Assembly: GCA_004369085.1 (NCBI GenBank)
Contig: ML210146.1
Coordinates: 806,001 to 870,000 of the forward strand
Direction of reading: 5' to 3'
DNA from: Coprinopsis marcescibilis
Taxonomy: Eukaryota; Basidiomycota; Agaricomycetes; Agaricales; Psathyrellaceae
Length of the DNA: 64,000 nt
Of the stretch, positions 47,808 to 60,427 are shown piece by piece. The position numbers and the translations under genes were made by a program. The notes beneath the pieces were generated by a model. The model ran no database searches, was not told the DNA's origin, and saw only the letters and a list, made by a program, of their open reading frames with translations. Position 1 is the first letter of the stretch; every line of letters starts with the position of its first letter.

Positions 47808-50800
47808 TCATCCAGGGCTGCCTTCCCCTGGCGTACCAAACATGGAGAGAAGAGAGAGGAGATCGTCTACAATGACCTGTTAAGTATTTCATATTTGGGT
47901 GCAAAAACGATATGGTACTCACTCTTCTTCAGCGGTTTGCTGAAGAATGTATTCATTCCAGCACTAAGACAGAGCTGCTTCGTTGATTCCTGACAATCCG
48001 CACTCAGAGCAGCGACTGGGATAGTGACTGTAAGCTCAAGTCGAACCGCCTATACACCAAAAAAGCTCACTTGGTAAGATGATTTCACATTTCCGCTTGC
48101 GTTCCAGCGTTCGAAGCCTCTTGACTGCCTCTACTCCGTCGCATATAGGCATGTCTAGTATACGGAGTGTCAGTCTGTGGCTGAGATTGCCTGTTGAGGG
48201 TACATACGGTGGTCGAACAAAGCAACGCTAAAGTGTCCAGGTTGGTGTGCTTCCCATGCTTCAAGTTATTTAGCAAGGTCATCAGTAAGTAAGCATGCGA
48301 AACTACCCACCTGCGATAGCTTCTTCTCCGTTACTCGTAGCGGTGACATTGAGCTTATACCTTTCCAACTGCTTCACCAACAGGTTTTGAGCGATAGGAT
48401 TGTCTAGACATAGCTCAACGACACATTCAGCACAGCAGGAAACGGATAAACACACCTTCTGCGATTAGTACGTTTCCGAACAGCGTCCGACGACCAGACA
48501 CCTGATCGTCGCCAGAGTTTGCCACAAGATTCTTAGGAGCGGTAGATATTTCGTTGGGGGGGTGCTTCAATCCCGCAATAAACTGAAGCATGCGAGCTTT
48601 CCTTGGGGGCTTTGTCATCTTCAAAACGCCCAATGTACTGCTGTTCCCAAAGACATCCTGTCCAGTCCGGCTGGTCGTTGGAGTATAAAGGTGCAACACC
48701 TTCGTACCCTGAAGTGAGTGGGAATTGAGACTACGAATGAATCGCGCCATGTCGTCGGGGTTCGATTCCGATTGGTCGTCCAAAACTACGATATCCATAG
48801 GGGTTGTTTGAAATTGGTAAGACTTGAGGAATTCGTAGCACTCGTCGAGACCGGAGGAAAGAGTGACTTCGAATCCTTGGAACATATGGGAGAGGAACGA
48901 TCGAGTTGCATCCGATGTTGAACACACAAGAACGCGTAACGGAGTCGGGTCCATCAACACATGCTTTAGCTTAACGATATCCTGCGAATACTGCCAAGCC
49001 ATGAGTAGTCGAACACAACATAGCACTACACCTGTTTTACTTACCTCCTCAGTCTCGGCTGAGTGATTGATCTTGACGGGGATTGTAAACCAAAAGGTTG
49101 ACCCAGAATTCGGTTCAGAGTGAACCCCAATGGCCCCTCCCATAAGTTTGACAAGCTGCCGTGAGATTGACAAACCAAGACCAGTTCCTCCGAACCGGCG
49201 AGTAGATGAGTTCTATAATTCATGTTAGAATCTCGCTATGTGCCCCAAAAAATTACTCACGTCAGCTTGTTGGAAAGGTACGAAGAGGTGTTCAACGTCG
49301 CTTGCCGTGAGACCAATTCCAGTGTCCCTAACGAAGATATAAACAGAGTAGATATGCTATTCATCGATTGCTACTCACTGTATTTCGAACCTAAGATTCA
49401 GATCATGGTCACTGTTGCTAGGAACAGTTTTCACTGCTGTGTCGACGGAACAATTCACTCGCACATGCCCCTGTGCCGTAAATTTGACAGCATTGCCGAT
49501 CAGGTTCATTAACACTAAAGTCAGGTTAGTTAGGCAGATATGAGGTTTGTATTCCAGTGTACCTTGACGAATTCGGGCGTAGTCCGCATAGACCCCTGAA
49601 CGAGTTACGTCAACATTGAGGGCAATGGGAGAAACTTGGCCACACACATGGAGGAACATCGGGTTCGATATTGAATGACAGATCGAGCTTTTTTGCAGCC
49701 ATTGGCAAGAGTAACTCCATGCAATCCTTAACATGATGTTAGGTGATAGTGGAAAATGTTTGACTAGCGACGCACTGCGATAATATTCTGTCGGGATGTT
49801 TTGGTCAATATGCTCTACCATGACACACTTGTGTCCTACGTACCTCAACGAGGAAACCGCTCAGCTCTAACTTGACAGCTATCTTTGTCATCAGAAAGCG
49901 AAACTACAGTAAATACCGAGATGGAGACAAACCAGAAGCTTCAAGTTTGCTGTAGTCCAATATAGAGTCGATGATCTGAGCCGTGGAATGCACGCTTAGG
50001 TCGTTCTGAATTAAGTTGTGGGACAACACGGTACCTTGAGCAACAGCTCGCAAGATTGCTTCGCTGTTTGTACTTTGAATTTGTCAGTTCTAAGCCAACT
50101 AGAGCCCATACAACGAACATACCGATCTCACTCTGGCCAGGGTTTAGTTCGGTTCCACTCAGGAGGTCAAGAAGTCCATAGAAGGAGCTGATAATCATTA
50201 GCGAATGAAAGGGCAAGGTCGAGACATTACTTCGCACCTGAACGGTGTTCGAAGCTCGTGGCTCATTGAAGCTAAGAAGTTACTTTTAATCTAGAATTTA
50301 TTAGTAAATCCTCGACGTGGAGAAAGGCGACTGACTTTCGTTGCCTTGAGGGCATCTTCACGGCTTTTCCTTGCTGTCTCCAATGCCTCTCGCTGTGCAG
50401 CAATCATTTTCAAGTTCTCTCGGGTTCCAGCTTGAACGGAGCGGAACAAAAGCGCGTTAGAAATGCTGATGCTGGCTTGCTGACAGAGAAGAGTCAACAG
50501 CGTTAGCGTGTTCTGAGAAAACGGATATTTGGACGCGAGGTAGACAACCCCAAACGTCTGCCCGCGGTTGCTGAAGATGGGTAAACAGATCACAGAGCGG
50601 TGCAGAGTTTGAGCTGCCTCTGCAGAGAAGCGCGAATCTAGAGATGCATCGTGATAAAACACCCTTTCCTTGGAATTGAGGGCTAATCAAGGTCAACTTG
50701 GAACTGACTTGTTCCAGCACCTTTTACTCACTGTGCTGGATGATTGCCTTCTCGAGCGGATCGGCAATGGTCCTGATGGATTTGGGATTCCTGGCGAAGG

Positions 50801-53800
50801 AGTTCCTTCAGGAGCATACAACGGTTAAACAAAAGCCCAAACGTACTCGTGTACTTGACACGGATCCGGTGCGCACATACTGGTAGCGACAATGTAGTCG
50901 CCAGCCTCGCGAGCAATGACCACTGGATGCGAATCAGATTTTGCCTGTCTGTGATCGGTTTCATAGCAGTGCTCACCGCAAGTGTTGTGCGAGCCTGATG
51001 TCTCCGTCGCAATTTCTGTCAGGCGCTGCAGAGCTAATGGTCAGACGTAAGCATTGCTTTAGAACTCCAAATTAGACTGTCTTTATTTACCTGACGATAA
51101 GTTGATGTCGCTCGATATTTCTTTGCTCCATTTTAGGATAGAGGCTAGGTCAGAAGCGTTGAGCATAGACTCGTGATCTTCGTGAGAGTCGATTCTGGAG
51201 CTGTGAATATGGGACTTCAGTGATAAGTCTGTCGTCGCCGTTTCAGTCTGAGTAGAGACATCCGAGCAAAATATCGGCCTTTTGAAGGAAGGTCTAGCTC
51301 GAGCGCCGATTAGAGAGGTCAAATGTTCCCTACTATGGTTTAGATTTGTGAGAACTGAGGTACCAGGGATACGTACACGATTCCTTGAGCCCCCCACTGA
51401 GCATGTCGCGCAATACCTCTGCGCTGCAGCTCATTGCCTAGGCTCTCGACGCCGCATCTAACAAAGTGGGATCCTTGCTGATTATTTCAACGCCAGAAAT
51501 TTTAAAAGGGTTGCATACGAATTATAGCAGGAATACCTTACCAAAAAGAGTGCCCACCCCTCTTCCATTAACCAATCGTTCTCACCGGCCAACCTGTTGG
51601 CTGTGAGCAGCTGTTCATTGTCGCATTTAACAAGACGCACCTGACAGCGACGTCATAAAGCCGGAATGCATTGGGGTCGCCAAGAATAGCCGCCATTTCA
51701 GCATCCTGGACAAGTGTTAGCAATCAGAGCCAATCTACTGTTTTGTAAGCCGCACGATGATTGCAACCCATGTGCTTGTGTTCACAGGACTGGCCGACAA
51801 CCACCTAGATTCGGTTGAGGTTGAAATCTTTGAGGATGAAGATAGGACTTACTTGCGAATATAAACTTGGTTCTGTTTGATCTGAGCGAAGTATTTGGCC
51901 CTTGTCTCACTAGGCAAATCTCCCTTTCTTATGCATGCTATCATAGCAAGGTTATGGAAGAAAAGAGCATATCGAACGTGTCTGTGGCTGCGATTCCATG
52001 CCCGTGAGCGATTTACGGTTGTCGCCGTTGCTATTGACACACGTACTTTGGATGGGCAGCCCGCGTTTCGTAAACAGAGAATCCGAGTACCGCTGCCTCC
52101 TCGTAGTACCCGACACAGAAAAAGCTGACCAGTTTGAAGGAGTTATACCTGAGCGAATATGCTAAAATTGATTTAACGTCTCAGTGACGATTGAATTGTG
52201 GACTGACCAATTGAGTGCCAGAGAGACGTTTCCTGACTTATGGTGAATTTCTTTCACATATTCAGCCTCGATGAATTTCTCTGTATCAAACAAGGTCCGA
52301 ATTGACCCTCCAATAGTGTACCCGGCCAGAACGCGGATGCAGTTGAGAATCCCTACAGACGAAGGTGAGTTGACCTGTTTATTCTGGGCACGGAGGCAAT
52401 ACCGTGAGCAAGGATAACTGGCTCTCCCCCAGGCGTTAGCAAGCCAATTTCGTTTGTACACTTCAAATGGGTTTACAAAAGGGATTCAGGAGGAAATAAA
52501 ACTTCACACCTCTTCTACTGCACTGGTAAGCTCAGAAACTATGCCAAATGCATGAACGTCAGTGTAACAGCAAATATGTGCGCGATTTGGGCTCACGGTG
52601 TTCACAGACGTATAATTTGGTGACAATGATATGAAGGTGGGCAAAACTGGTGTATATGCTTTCTGGGAATGAGACGGGGTCCAAACAAAATGAAAACGAA
52701 ACAAAAGGTGTACCTGTCTCCGGCTGATTGTCCATACTTGAGTGCTTCTTCGAGTCGAGGGATGTTCGATCGAAGGTGTGTGTTATCGAATCCCGACACC
52801 ATGCTGCAGTATAGGACCTGTGCTCGGCTGTATAATTTGAGCTAAGGGCATCAGTAATACTGCGTGAGATACTAACCATTTCTCTGCTGAGCTCCCGTGC
52901 CTCTCTGCAATCCTTAATGCTAACTTCGCTAGGTCGGCAGAAAACCGATACATCTCGCGCCTTTCCGCGGCAGCTTGGTGAAAGATCAAAACCTTGTCAG
53001 CAGTTGACGACGAATATCCGAACATTCATACTCACCACCTAGAGCCCAGAAGAACCCCAATGCTGTACCTGGGGCCATCCCAGAACTAGTTCGTCATTAG
53101 GCAAAAAATCAGAGCGCTAACTGTGTAAAACACTTACCGAAGCGCTAGCTCAATGGTCTGAACATAGACGCTGAGTGGCCTGGTCGGTCAAAGGCACACT
53201 GCAAACACGCACCTTGAGACCGATGACATCAAGAAAAACCAAAGGGGATGGGCTCCAGTATGCATTAATTCCTGTTAAAATTTTGAGCTTCATTGGCAAA
53301 CGATTGCATCAGAATGATCTTACCCGCATCGTTGAGTAGAGTTACAGCAAGTTCGATTTTGCGGTCAGTAGTGCGGGGAATGGACAAAATTTCGTCGAAG
53401 CCTACGGCCAAAATTTCGTTCTTGACCTGTTCAAACATGCTCTCCGCGAGCCTTTTCGATGGAGTGGAGCAGATTTCCACCCCAAGAACATTGAGCGCTG
53501 TGATGGTGTCGTTGAACGCCTCAGTGAAATTGTTCCGTAGCCAGTGATTGCGAGATCTAAGGCGAAATATGTTGCTTTTATCCTCCGGCTGGACGGCATG
53601 TTGATAGCACTCGTTTAGAATGGAGTCGGACGTGTCCAATTGCCCTGGAATTCCGTTAGCACGCCATTTGTCCGCCTATAGATGCAAAGATATTACCTTT
53701 CCAGGTGTGAAGACTGACCTGGATCATGAGCGATGATGAGGGATGGGTGGCAATACAAAGGAACTCACGCTGCAAGTCTTGTCAAAAGATTCAAGGTCCT

Positions 53801-56800
53801 ATCGGGGTACGTTGTCCACGGAGTTTCTCCCAGCAGTGTTCGAGCGTTTATGAATGACCGGATAGCGTGCTAATTAGATTGCGTTAGGCCTAAGCTCTCC
53901 ACAGAAAATGAGCCGTACCTCGTGAGCACCCCTCGCCCAAGCAAATTCCCCTGCCTCCATCAGAATGTGAAGAACCTCTTCCTTCTTGCTGTGTCCTTGA
54001 AGCAGAGGAATACACCTAGACATGGCAAGATAACGTTAACGTGCAGAAAGGGGAGAGATAAAACGTATCTTACTTGTTGGCATGGTCTGCAATGGTGTTT
54101 ACATTCGGTTGTGCATGGAGCATCATCAAGACGATCTAAAAATGGCTTCAACGTTAATTATTTCAATACGAAGGAGTATGAAGACATACCCGGAAAGACA
54201 TCTTCGCTTTAACCTCCGGAGGCAGTGCATTGGCTTCGGTCTGGGCTGCTTGACGAAACCGGTCGTGTACGAAACTGCACATGTCCCTTGCCCGTTGAAC
54301 TAGCCAACCTTCTGATTGAGCCACTTGAAGTGCACGCATAGATGCACGAGTTCTATCTGATCCCTTTTCTCGCAGATTCGAGACTGCTTTATGAAGATTC
54401 CTCTCGTCAGTCTCATCTTCACTTCCACTTCCGTTACTTGAGTCCTCCCAATCCATCATCACGGAAACATCAGTCACTTTGAACCTGGCCGACCAGGCAT
54501 TAGCAAAGGGATGTTGCGACCAGTAAAATTAGACGAACGTTTCTCCAAAAAGGGTTGCCCAAGTAATATATTTTCTAACTTCTTCAGGTAATGACCGCAG
54601 ATGTTGGATCAGGAAGGTCAGATCCGTGGGATCTGATATATGCTGATCAACGAAGCTTCCGTGAATCGCTTGGATGTCGTATCTGCAACGAAAAGTCAAC
54701 ACCCAACAAATCAGTTGAAGAATCGTGAAGCTTACAACCAATGGTTTCTATCCCAGTCAAAGCTGATCTAACTCAGGCTGGACATCAGAAATCAGTTGCT
54801 TTCAGCAAATGGTAGCCTCACATGGTGTTGTCTCTGGAGGGTGTGGAGAATGCTGCGGGCGGAAAATGCGTTTCCAGACGAGGCCTTATAAACGAATTCA
54901 GCCAAGGGACCGCATGCCTCTTTCGTCCGATGCATTGTCTTCGATATCAGTGAAAGGATCGCGGGGTATGGCAGGGGTTCCATGAATATCCAAGTCGGGC
55001 GAGCTTTGCTGGAAAACATTGAGCGAACACGATCCACAATTTCCCTGAAAATCAATATTAATCATTAGCAACGACACGGATAAGAGATTGAAACTCGGCC
55101 CACTGTTTGTCTGATCTCAACGTGGCGAAAATGAGCTATGTACCGAAAATTGTGAATTATCCAAATATGCAGGGTAACAAAGCATACCATCCGGCTGCGG
55201 GAATTGAGCAAGGTCGAGACAAGGTCGAGCGTCCTAATATTGTTATCAGCTCTGCCAGAACTTCGTACGGAAAGGGACTAACGAGTCGTCGGCCTCATGC
55301 AGGTCGTCTAAGAATAACGCAAATAGGCGCGTCTCAGCTATCACTCCGAACACCTTTTCGACGAGCGATTGAAACCGAGAACGCAGATCGGTCGAATCCA
55401 AAGGTTCATGGGGTGATTCCAGCACTATGCCGTTGCTTGCCAAGACGTCCCTTAGCTCGGGAGTCCCTTGGTAAAGAAGAGGTACGTTCTGCATTTGGGG
55501 ACCAAGGCGCTCTTGTAAGCCGGCCACGAAACGATGAAGATCGGTGTGGAACACCATCAATTGCCGGAGAACAGAAGCCAAACAGCTTAACTAGATAACA
55601 GTTCAGTACGGACATTGACTGTGCGACGTTATCAGACGTTTACCAATGCCGCAAAAGGCGCAGAATCTGCACCTTGAAATTTGGCTTGGCCCCATAGTCC
55701 GTGGGCTTTGTTACGTTCGTTAGTTTAAAGATTGATTGCTGGTGAAAAGTAACATGCCTCTCCATTTTGCTTGGTTGGCTAGAATAATTGAGCTTTTACC
55801 GATTCTATACATCCTTAGTTTGAGTAAGCGATGAGGAGGTGAAACTGTTACCCTGGTGGTCCGACAATGATAACTGCTTGAGTGCGAGCGTAAGCAGTCC
55901 TTCCTCCACGAAATGCGGCTCGTCTGAGTCCGTCCGGACCATTTCTTGAAGGACTCGTATTGGTTTCGTTTCCGATACTCGAGTCTTGTATAACGTAAGG
56001 GATTGGCTCACTGGCCAGGCTTGTAGTGGCGGGAGAGGCGCTTCGTGACGAAATTGAATCACTCATGTCTGCCGTTTGGGTGCTCGCAGCGGATAAAGTA
56101 ACAAAGCCTTTCGACGTTGAGTGATGCTGGGAGAAACTAGTGGACGTGTTGCGAACTGCAGTCCTGTATAAGGGAATACTTGGATGGAAAGCGAGCACAA
56201 TACGTACTGACGTTCCGAATTGTCTCCAATTCTTTGTCCCTGCCGAACTACGAGCTAAGTCAGCCACACCCGCATGTTCAGCAACATCTGAACGCACCAG
56301 GGAAACAGGAATCGTGAATTCCTAACGAGATATTAACACTAATATCTCCACAAGTTTTCCAACGTACCACAAAACGGTCTTGCAGCGCTATTTCAAAGTG
56401 GGGTATGAGCTGAGAAAATGTCAAATGTGAATTGTTCAAGTTATTCAAAAGTAGAAATGTACCTCTTGGGGTTCTCCGGACAATGACGACACTACTGCCA
56501 GCAACCTTCGCTGACACTCGAGAAGGTCCATTCTTAGTCCGTAAGCACTCTGGTATCGAGCATCGGGGCCTTTCGCCAGGAGCTGTGTTGAGGGTGGTCA
56601 GCACAAGTAATACACGCCTGATCTGAATGGAATGACTTTGTCAATGATGTTGGCCAGCACTTCTGGTACATCGCGGCGGACTTCATGAACAGGCATCGGT
56701 CTTTTCTGCACAATCGCATGCAGAACTTCTAATGGTGCGCCTTCAAAGGGCATTTGACCTCTTCCCACCAGTAAAGTCCAAAAGAGAATTCCGAGAGAAT

Positions 56801-57913
56801 AGAGGTCTGTCCGATGATCTTGAGCCATGGTTTCTATACTCCCCGTCTGTTCCGGAGCAAGATAGCACAGGGCTTCTTTAACCTTGAGCTTTTCAGGCTC
56901 TTCGTTCGTTTGTATAACCAGGGAAGATGGTGAGCCAAAGCTCTCCAACGAAATGGCTCGATTTCCGAAATGCACCACGCGCACGAATCCGGAATGAGCA
57001 TTCAGGTGAAAGGCATTGGCGCGCACTAAGAAAGAAACGATCAATGTATGTTTAGCTAGTCACCGGACATTAGGATACCTTCCCGATGGATGATTCCAGC
57101 TCTATCGCGTCAACGTCAAGGAAAGAAGTACATGGTGAGGCAAGTGGGCGTACTTGTGCAGGGTCTCCAAGCACTGTGTGGCCTTGATCGCAAATCTGTT
57201 TTTCAATGAATATGGAATATTTGTGTACAAGCAGCCAGCAAAAAAGACATACTCAAGGAACGAAGCCAGATCCATGATATCAAAAGGCTCCATTTCCGCT
57301 GTAAGACTAGGCCCTTCAAACGCGTCATGCATCATAATGTCTCCATGCGAGGAAGATGGTCTTCCGTGGCCCATATCCGCCAGCAAGATGTCATTGACCT
57401 TCGAGGCCGGTAGGTAGCGCCCGAGAAGATTTGGACCAGGATGCGCAACGAGCAGAACAACACAGTCTCCGTGTTCACGAGGTATTTGGAAGAAGTCTAT
57501 CAGACGCAGAACTGTGTTGGAGGCTTCTGAAAATGAAGTCAGGCGACCAAGACTTTCAAACACTAGTTCAGTACTCGGGGAGAACGGAAATTTGTGCAGC
57601 CATACATGTGTGCCTCCCTCTCCAAGCACATCGAACCATTTGACTGGGCTGGTGCAATTTTCGCAAGGACGTTGGATCCATCCTTCAAACTGTTTCCTTC
57701 AACAAGCATTGTCATACTTCCGGTATCGTGCCATTGGACGGCCTTGACAGTCAAGGAATGAGCTGGATATATGTCCGTCAAAGATCGTTGGAGACCTACC
57801 TTCTCCAGCGTGTATCCTGGAACCGAAAGAACACCATCCTTGAAGTAAAGAGTAGGAAATGTCGGTTGACCATGCTTCCGTCGCATCGCCCGACTGTCCC
57901 CTGCCAGAGACAT
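47808..57913 (-). CDS. hybrid histidine kinase with N-terminal pseudokinase, AAA, GAF and receiver (group X / Chk1-Mak2 type)
   Basis: Giant stress sensor that would feed a phosphorelay. Domain order follows yeast Mak2/Mak3 and Candida Chk1. The start at 57913 is [12 protein letters not shown]. First is a protein-kinase fold (57880-56600) with VLAKIA and [11 protein letters not shown], but HRE instead of HRD and HFG instead of DFG. Next is an AAA-type ATPase whose P-loop GPPGIGKSS is split by an intron near 55850, then a long helical TPR-like region (54400-51300) and a GAF domain (51100-50440). The histidine kinase has MSHELRTPF with the phospho-His codon at 50258-50260, N-box [14 protein letters not shown], and DTGIGL and [13 protein letters not shown] degenerate receiver-like segment and a C-terminal receiver ([23 protein letters not shown]) end the protein at 47808. 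There are more than 25 short introns, and not every junction was resolved. Confidence 0.88.
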
Positions 57914-58104
57914 CGAGATTTTGAGCAAGGAGGCAAGGGTTCTAGTTCAAGAGCTTCATTGAATAAGTTCCCACAGGCCAGTTCTCATGAATAAAATGAC
58001 GTCACTATATCATTGTCACGTTAACTGGAATGGAATAAATGACGGCGAACACAGTGTTATTACAATGGGAAAAACAGTACAAGATAATATCGATGAACAG
58101 TATT
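57914..58104. other. short tandem spacer between SUB2 and the histidine kinase
   Basis: Only 191 bp lie between the SUB2 stop and the histidine kinase start. The kinase promoter must therefore overlap the SUB2 3' region. Confidence 0.4.
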
Positions 58105-60173
58105 CTAAGAAGTCACTACAAAAGAATCGTCCGTCAGTCGCAGTCAGGATTTGTTGAAGGTGTTCACTTACTGTAACTCGCTGAGTCAATGTGATCGGGA
58201 AGCTCAGGAACAGCGACCTCGAAGCGTGATTGAATCGCTGCCATGACTTGTTGGTCGGCATCGGACGAGACAAACGTGATGGCAAGACCCTTGGTACCAA
58301 AGCGACCAGCACGGCTGTGTTCAAACATTAACACCAGAGCAACCGCGAACAGGGGAAATATGCGTACCCAACACGATGCAGGTAACTGTCAGCATCAGGG
58401 GGACAGTCGTAGTTGATCACAATGTTAACACGTTCAACATCAATGCCACGACCGAAGATGTCAGTGGCGACGAGGATACGCTTCTCGAACGCCTTGAAGG
58501 CAGTATATCGCTTGATACTAGAGGTGACATCAATGACTGTTCAAGTCAATCTAATTATATAGAAACGTACCGCTCCTCTTGCTGTAAGCCTGAGTGAATA
58601 CTGATTGAAGGGAAGTTGCATGAAACCAAAAGCTTGTCCAATTCGATGGCACGAGCCACAGATTTGACGAATATGACGACCTGTGGCGCAATGGTTCAAA
58701 TTTCAGGGCCCGGAGAGGTTCTAGACAACCGTACCTGATTGAACTCTAGGTTGTCAAGTAACTCATTCAACTTGCGATTCTTGCCAACTTCCTCCATCTT
58801 TACGTAATGTTGTTGCAAACCGTGGAGGGTCAACTTGGTTTCGTCATCGACGAAGATTTCAAGAGGCTAAGCCACGTTCGTGAGTTATTTTACCACGAGG
58901 ATTAAGAGTATTTCACTTACATTCGCCATGAACTTCTTGCAAGTAGCACGGATTTCCTTCGCGAGTGTGGCGCTGAACATCATGACTTGCTTGTGGTGGG
59001 GCGTCATCCGGAAGATTTCTTGAACGTCTCGCCGCATGTCTGTTGTGCGATGTCGAAAAGATTAGATCATGTCGTCCAACATTGAAAGGGAGACGCAGAA
59101 TGAAGCAAATAAAAAGAAGTCATGAAAGGTCCCATGAAAGGGTCCCAGCCAGGTGGAAGAATATCGCGGTTCGATTTTCGACCTTCCTTTGTCGAATTCT
59201 TCGGGATGATGGTTCTGTTGTTGGCAATCGGACGCCGAGTTGGAGATGCGCCCTCCTTCTAACCCAGCAGAGAACCCACACCGCATCCTACAGACTGATG
59301 TCCAGATCCAGCAAGTGGCAGCTCCAAGCAGAAAACGAGCCAGAGGAAATGGCGCAACCGAATTTTCGATGCACGGAACGATGATTATAGAGGACGGTGA
59401 TGACTGTGTGAACCCAAATTCGCAGAGACTAACCGAGCTGTTCCAGCATCTTGTCACATTCGTCGAGTACAAAATGCTTGACGTTCTTGGCGTCCAAGAC
59501 CTTGTCGCGGGCGAGGGCGTTGAGTCGGCCGGGGGTAGCGACGACAATGTGGGGACACTTGCTTTTATCCCGAAGGATTTCTGCATCTTTGGCGACAGGA
59601 GTTCCACCGTAGAATGTGCTAACGCGAACGTCGGGCATGTACTTTGCGAAACGCGTGTATTCGTTCTTGATCTGGAACGCCAACTCGCGCGTGTGGCACA
59701 GGACGAGAACCGACACTTCACCATTCACGGGCTCGAGTTGCTGCAGTGTGGCAAGAACGAATACAGCGGTCTTTCCGTGACCAGACTTGGCTTGGCACAG
59801 AACATCCATACCGAGCACAGCCTGTGGAATACACTCTTGTTGTACTAAAACAGTTGTGAGCACCGTTGATGAAAGGCCCATATTGAAGCACGCATGCATA
59901 CCTTCCGAAGGATGCTCGAAACCCAGGTCGCTGATAGCTCGCAGCAATTCTGGTTTCAGCAAGAAATCTCTGTAATAAGCCGTCAGAGATCGGAGTTGCC
60001 CTGAGAAAGCGAGATACATACCGGAAACCAGTCGAGTGAATCCCTGAAAAGTTTTTCTTGTCCTTGTCGTCGCCACCAACCGCTGCAGCTCCCGTCGAAG
60101 CAGAGGCGCCGCTAGGGACTATATCGTGCTCATCTTCGTAGTCGATGAGATCTTCTGCGTCTTGTGCGCTCAT
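58105..60173 (-). CDS. SUB2: DECD-box RNA helicase Sub2/UAP56
   Basis: RNA-dependent ATPase for spliceosome assembly and TREX-coupled mRNA export. The start at 60173 gives [15 protein letters not shown]. Motifs in order: [20 protein letters not shown] (Q region), AKSGHGKT (motif I), [12 protein letters not shown] (Ia), ATPGRLNAL (Ib), [15 protein letters not shown] (II, DECD), [11 protein letters not shown] (III), [29 protein letters not shown] and [13 protein letters not shown] (VI). The last exon is very short: after donor GTAAGTG it adds MTS and TAG at 58105-58107. Most introns are about 50-60 nt, but one between motif II and [10 protein letters not shown] is 394 nt (59433-59040). The product is about 440 residues, normal for the family. 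Confidence 0.95.
59040..59433 (-). other. unusually long intron in SUB2
   Basis: A 394-nt intron (GTTAGT...CAACAG) interrupts the Asp codon after KMLEQL, seven to eight times longer than other introns in the window. Retention would create an in-frame TAG at once (CTC-GGT-TAG) and remove the second RecA domain. No C/D snoRNA boxes were evident on the transcribed strand. Confidence 0.7.
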
Positions 60174-60427
60174 GATGTCGCAGAATTACTGAAGAATTAA
60201 AGAGAAGATGGAGGAAGGAAAGAGGAATGCAGGTTGCAAACGCGTTGTTGGCAATTCCCAAACCAGCAGGCTCGCACGGACCACATCTTCCCACGCATGC
60301 ATGCTTGCCAAGCCTTTCTGTGCTTCTACTACCGATATCCGAGTCAATTCAAACAGAAGGGTGTTTACATATTACTATTACTGGAAGGAAGCTAGGAAAT
60401 GGACACGAGCCAAAAGTACGCATACAT

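Noticed and set aside
48750..48785. GGGGTTCGATTCCGATT, a tRNA B-box-like motif
   Set aside because: It lies inside the coding region of the hybrid histidine kinase, has no matching A box or acceptor stem, and cannot be folded as a tRNA.
59040..59433. Possible intron-encoded snoRNA in SUB2
   Set aside because: The transcribed strand shows no paired C (TGATGA) and D (CTGA) boxes or convincing H/ACA layout. A C-box-like string occurs only on the opposite strand.
59240..59848. 202-residue plus-strand open frame antisense to SUB2
   Set aside because: It overlaps conserved SUB2 exons on the other strand and has no family features. It is a shadow frame.
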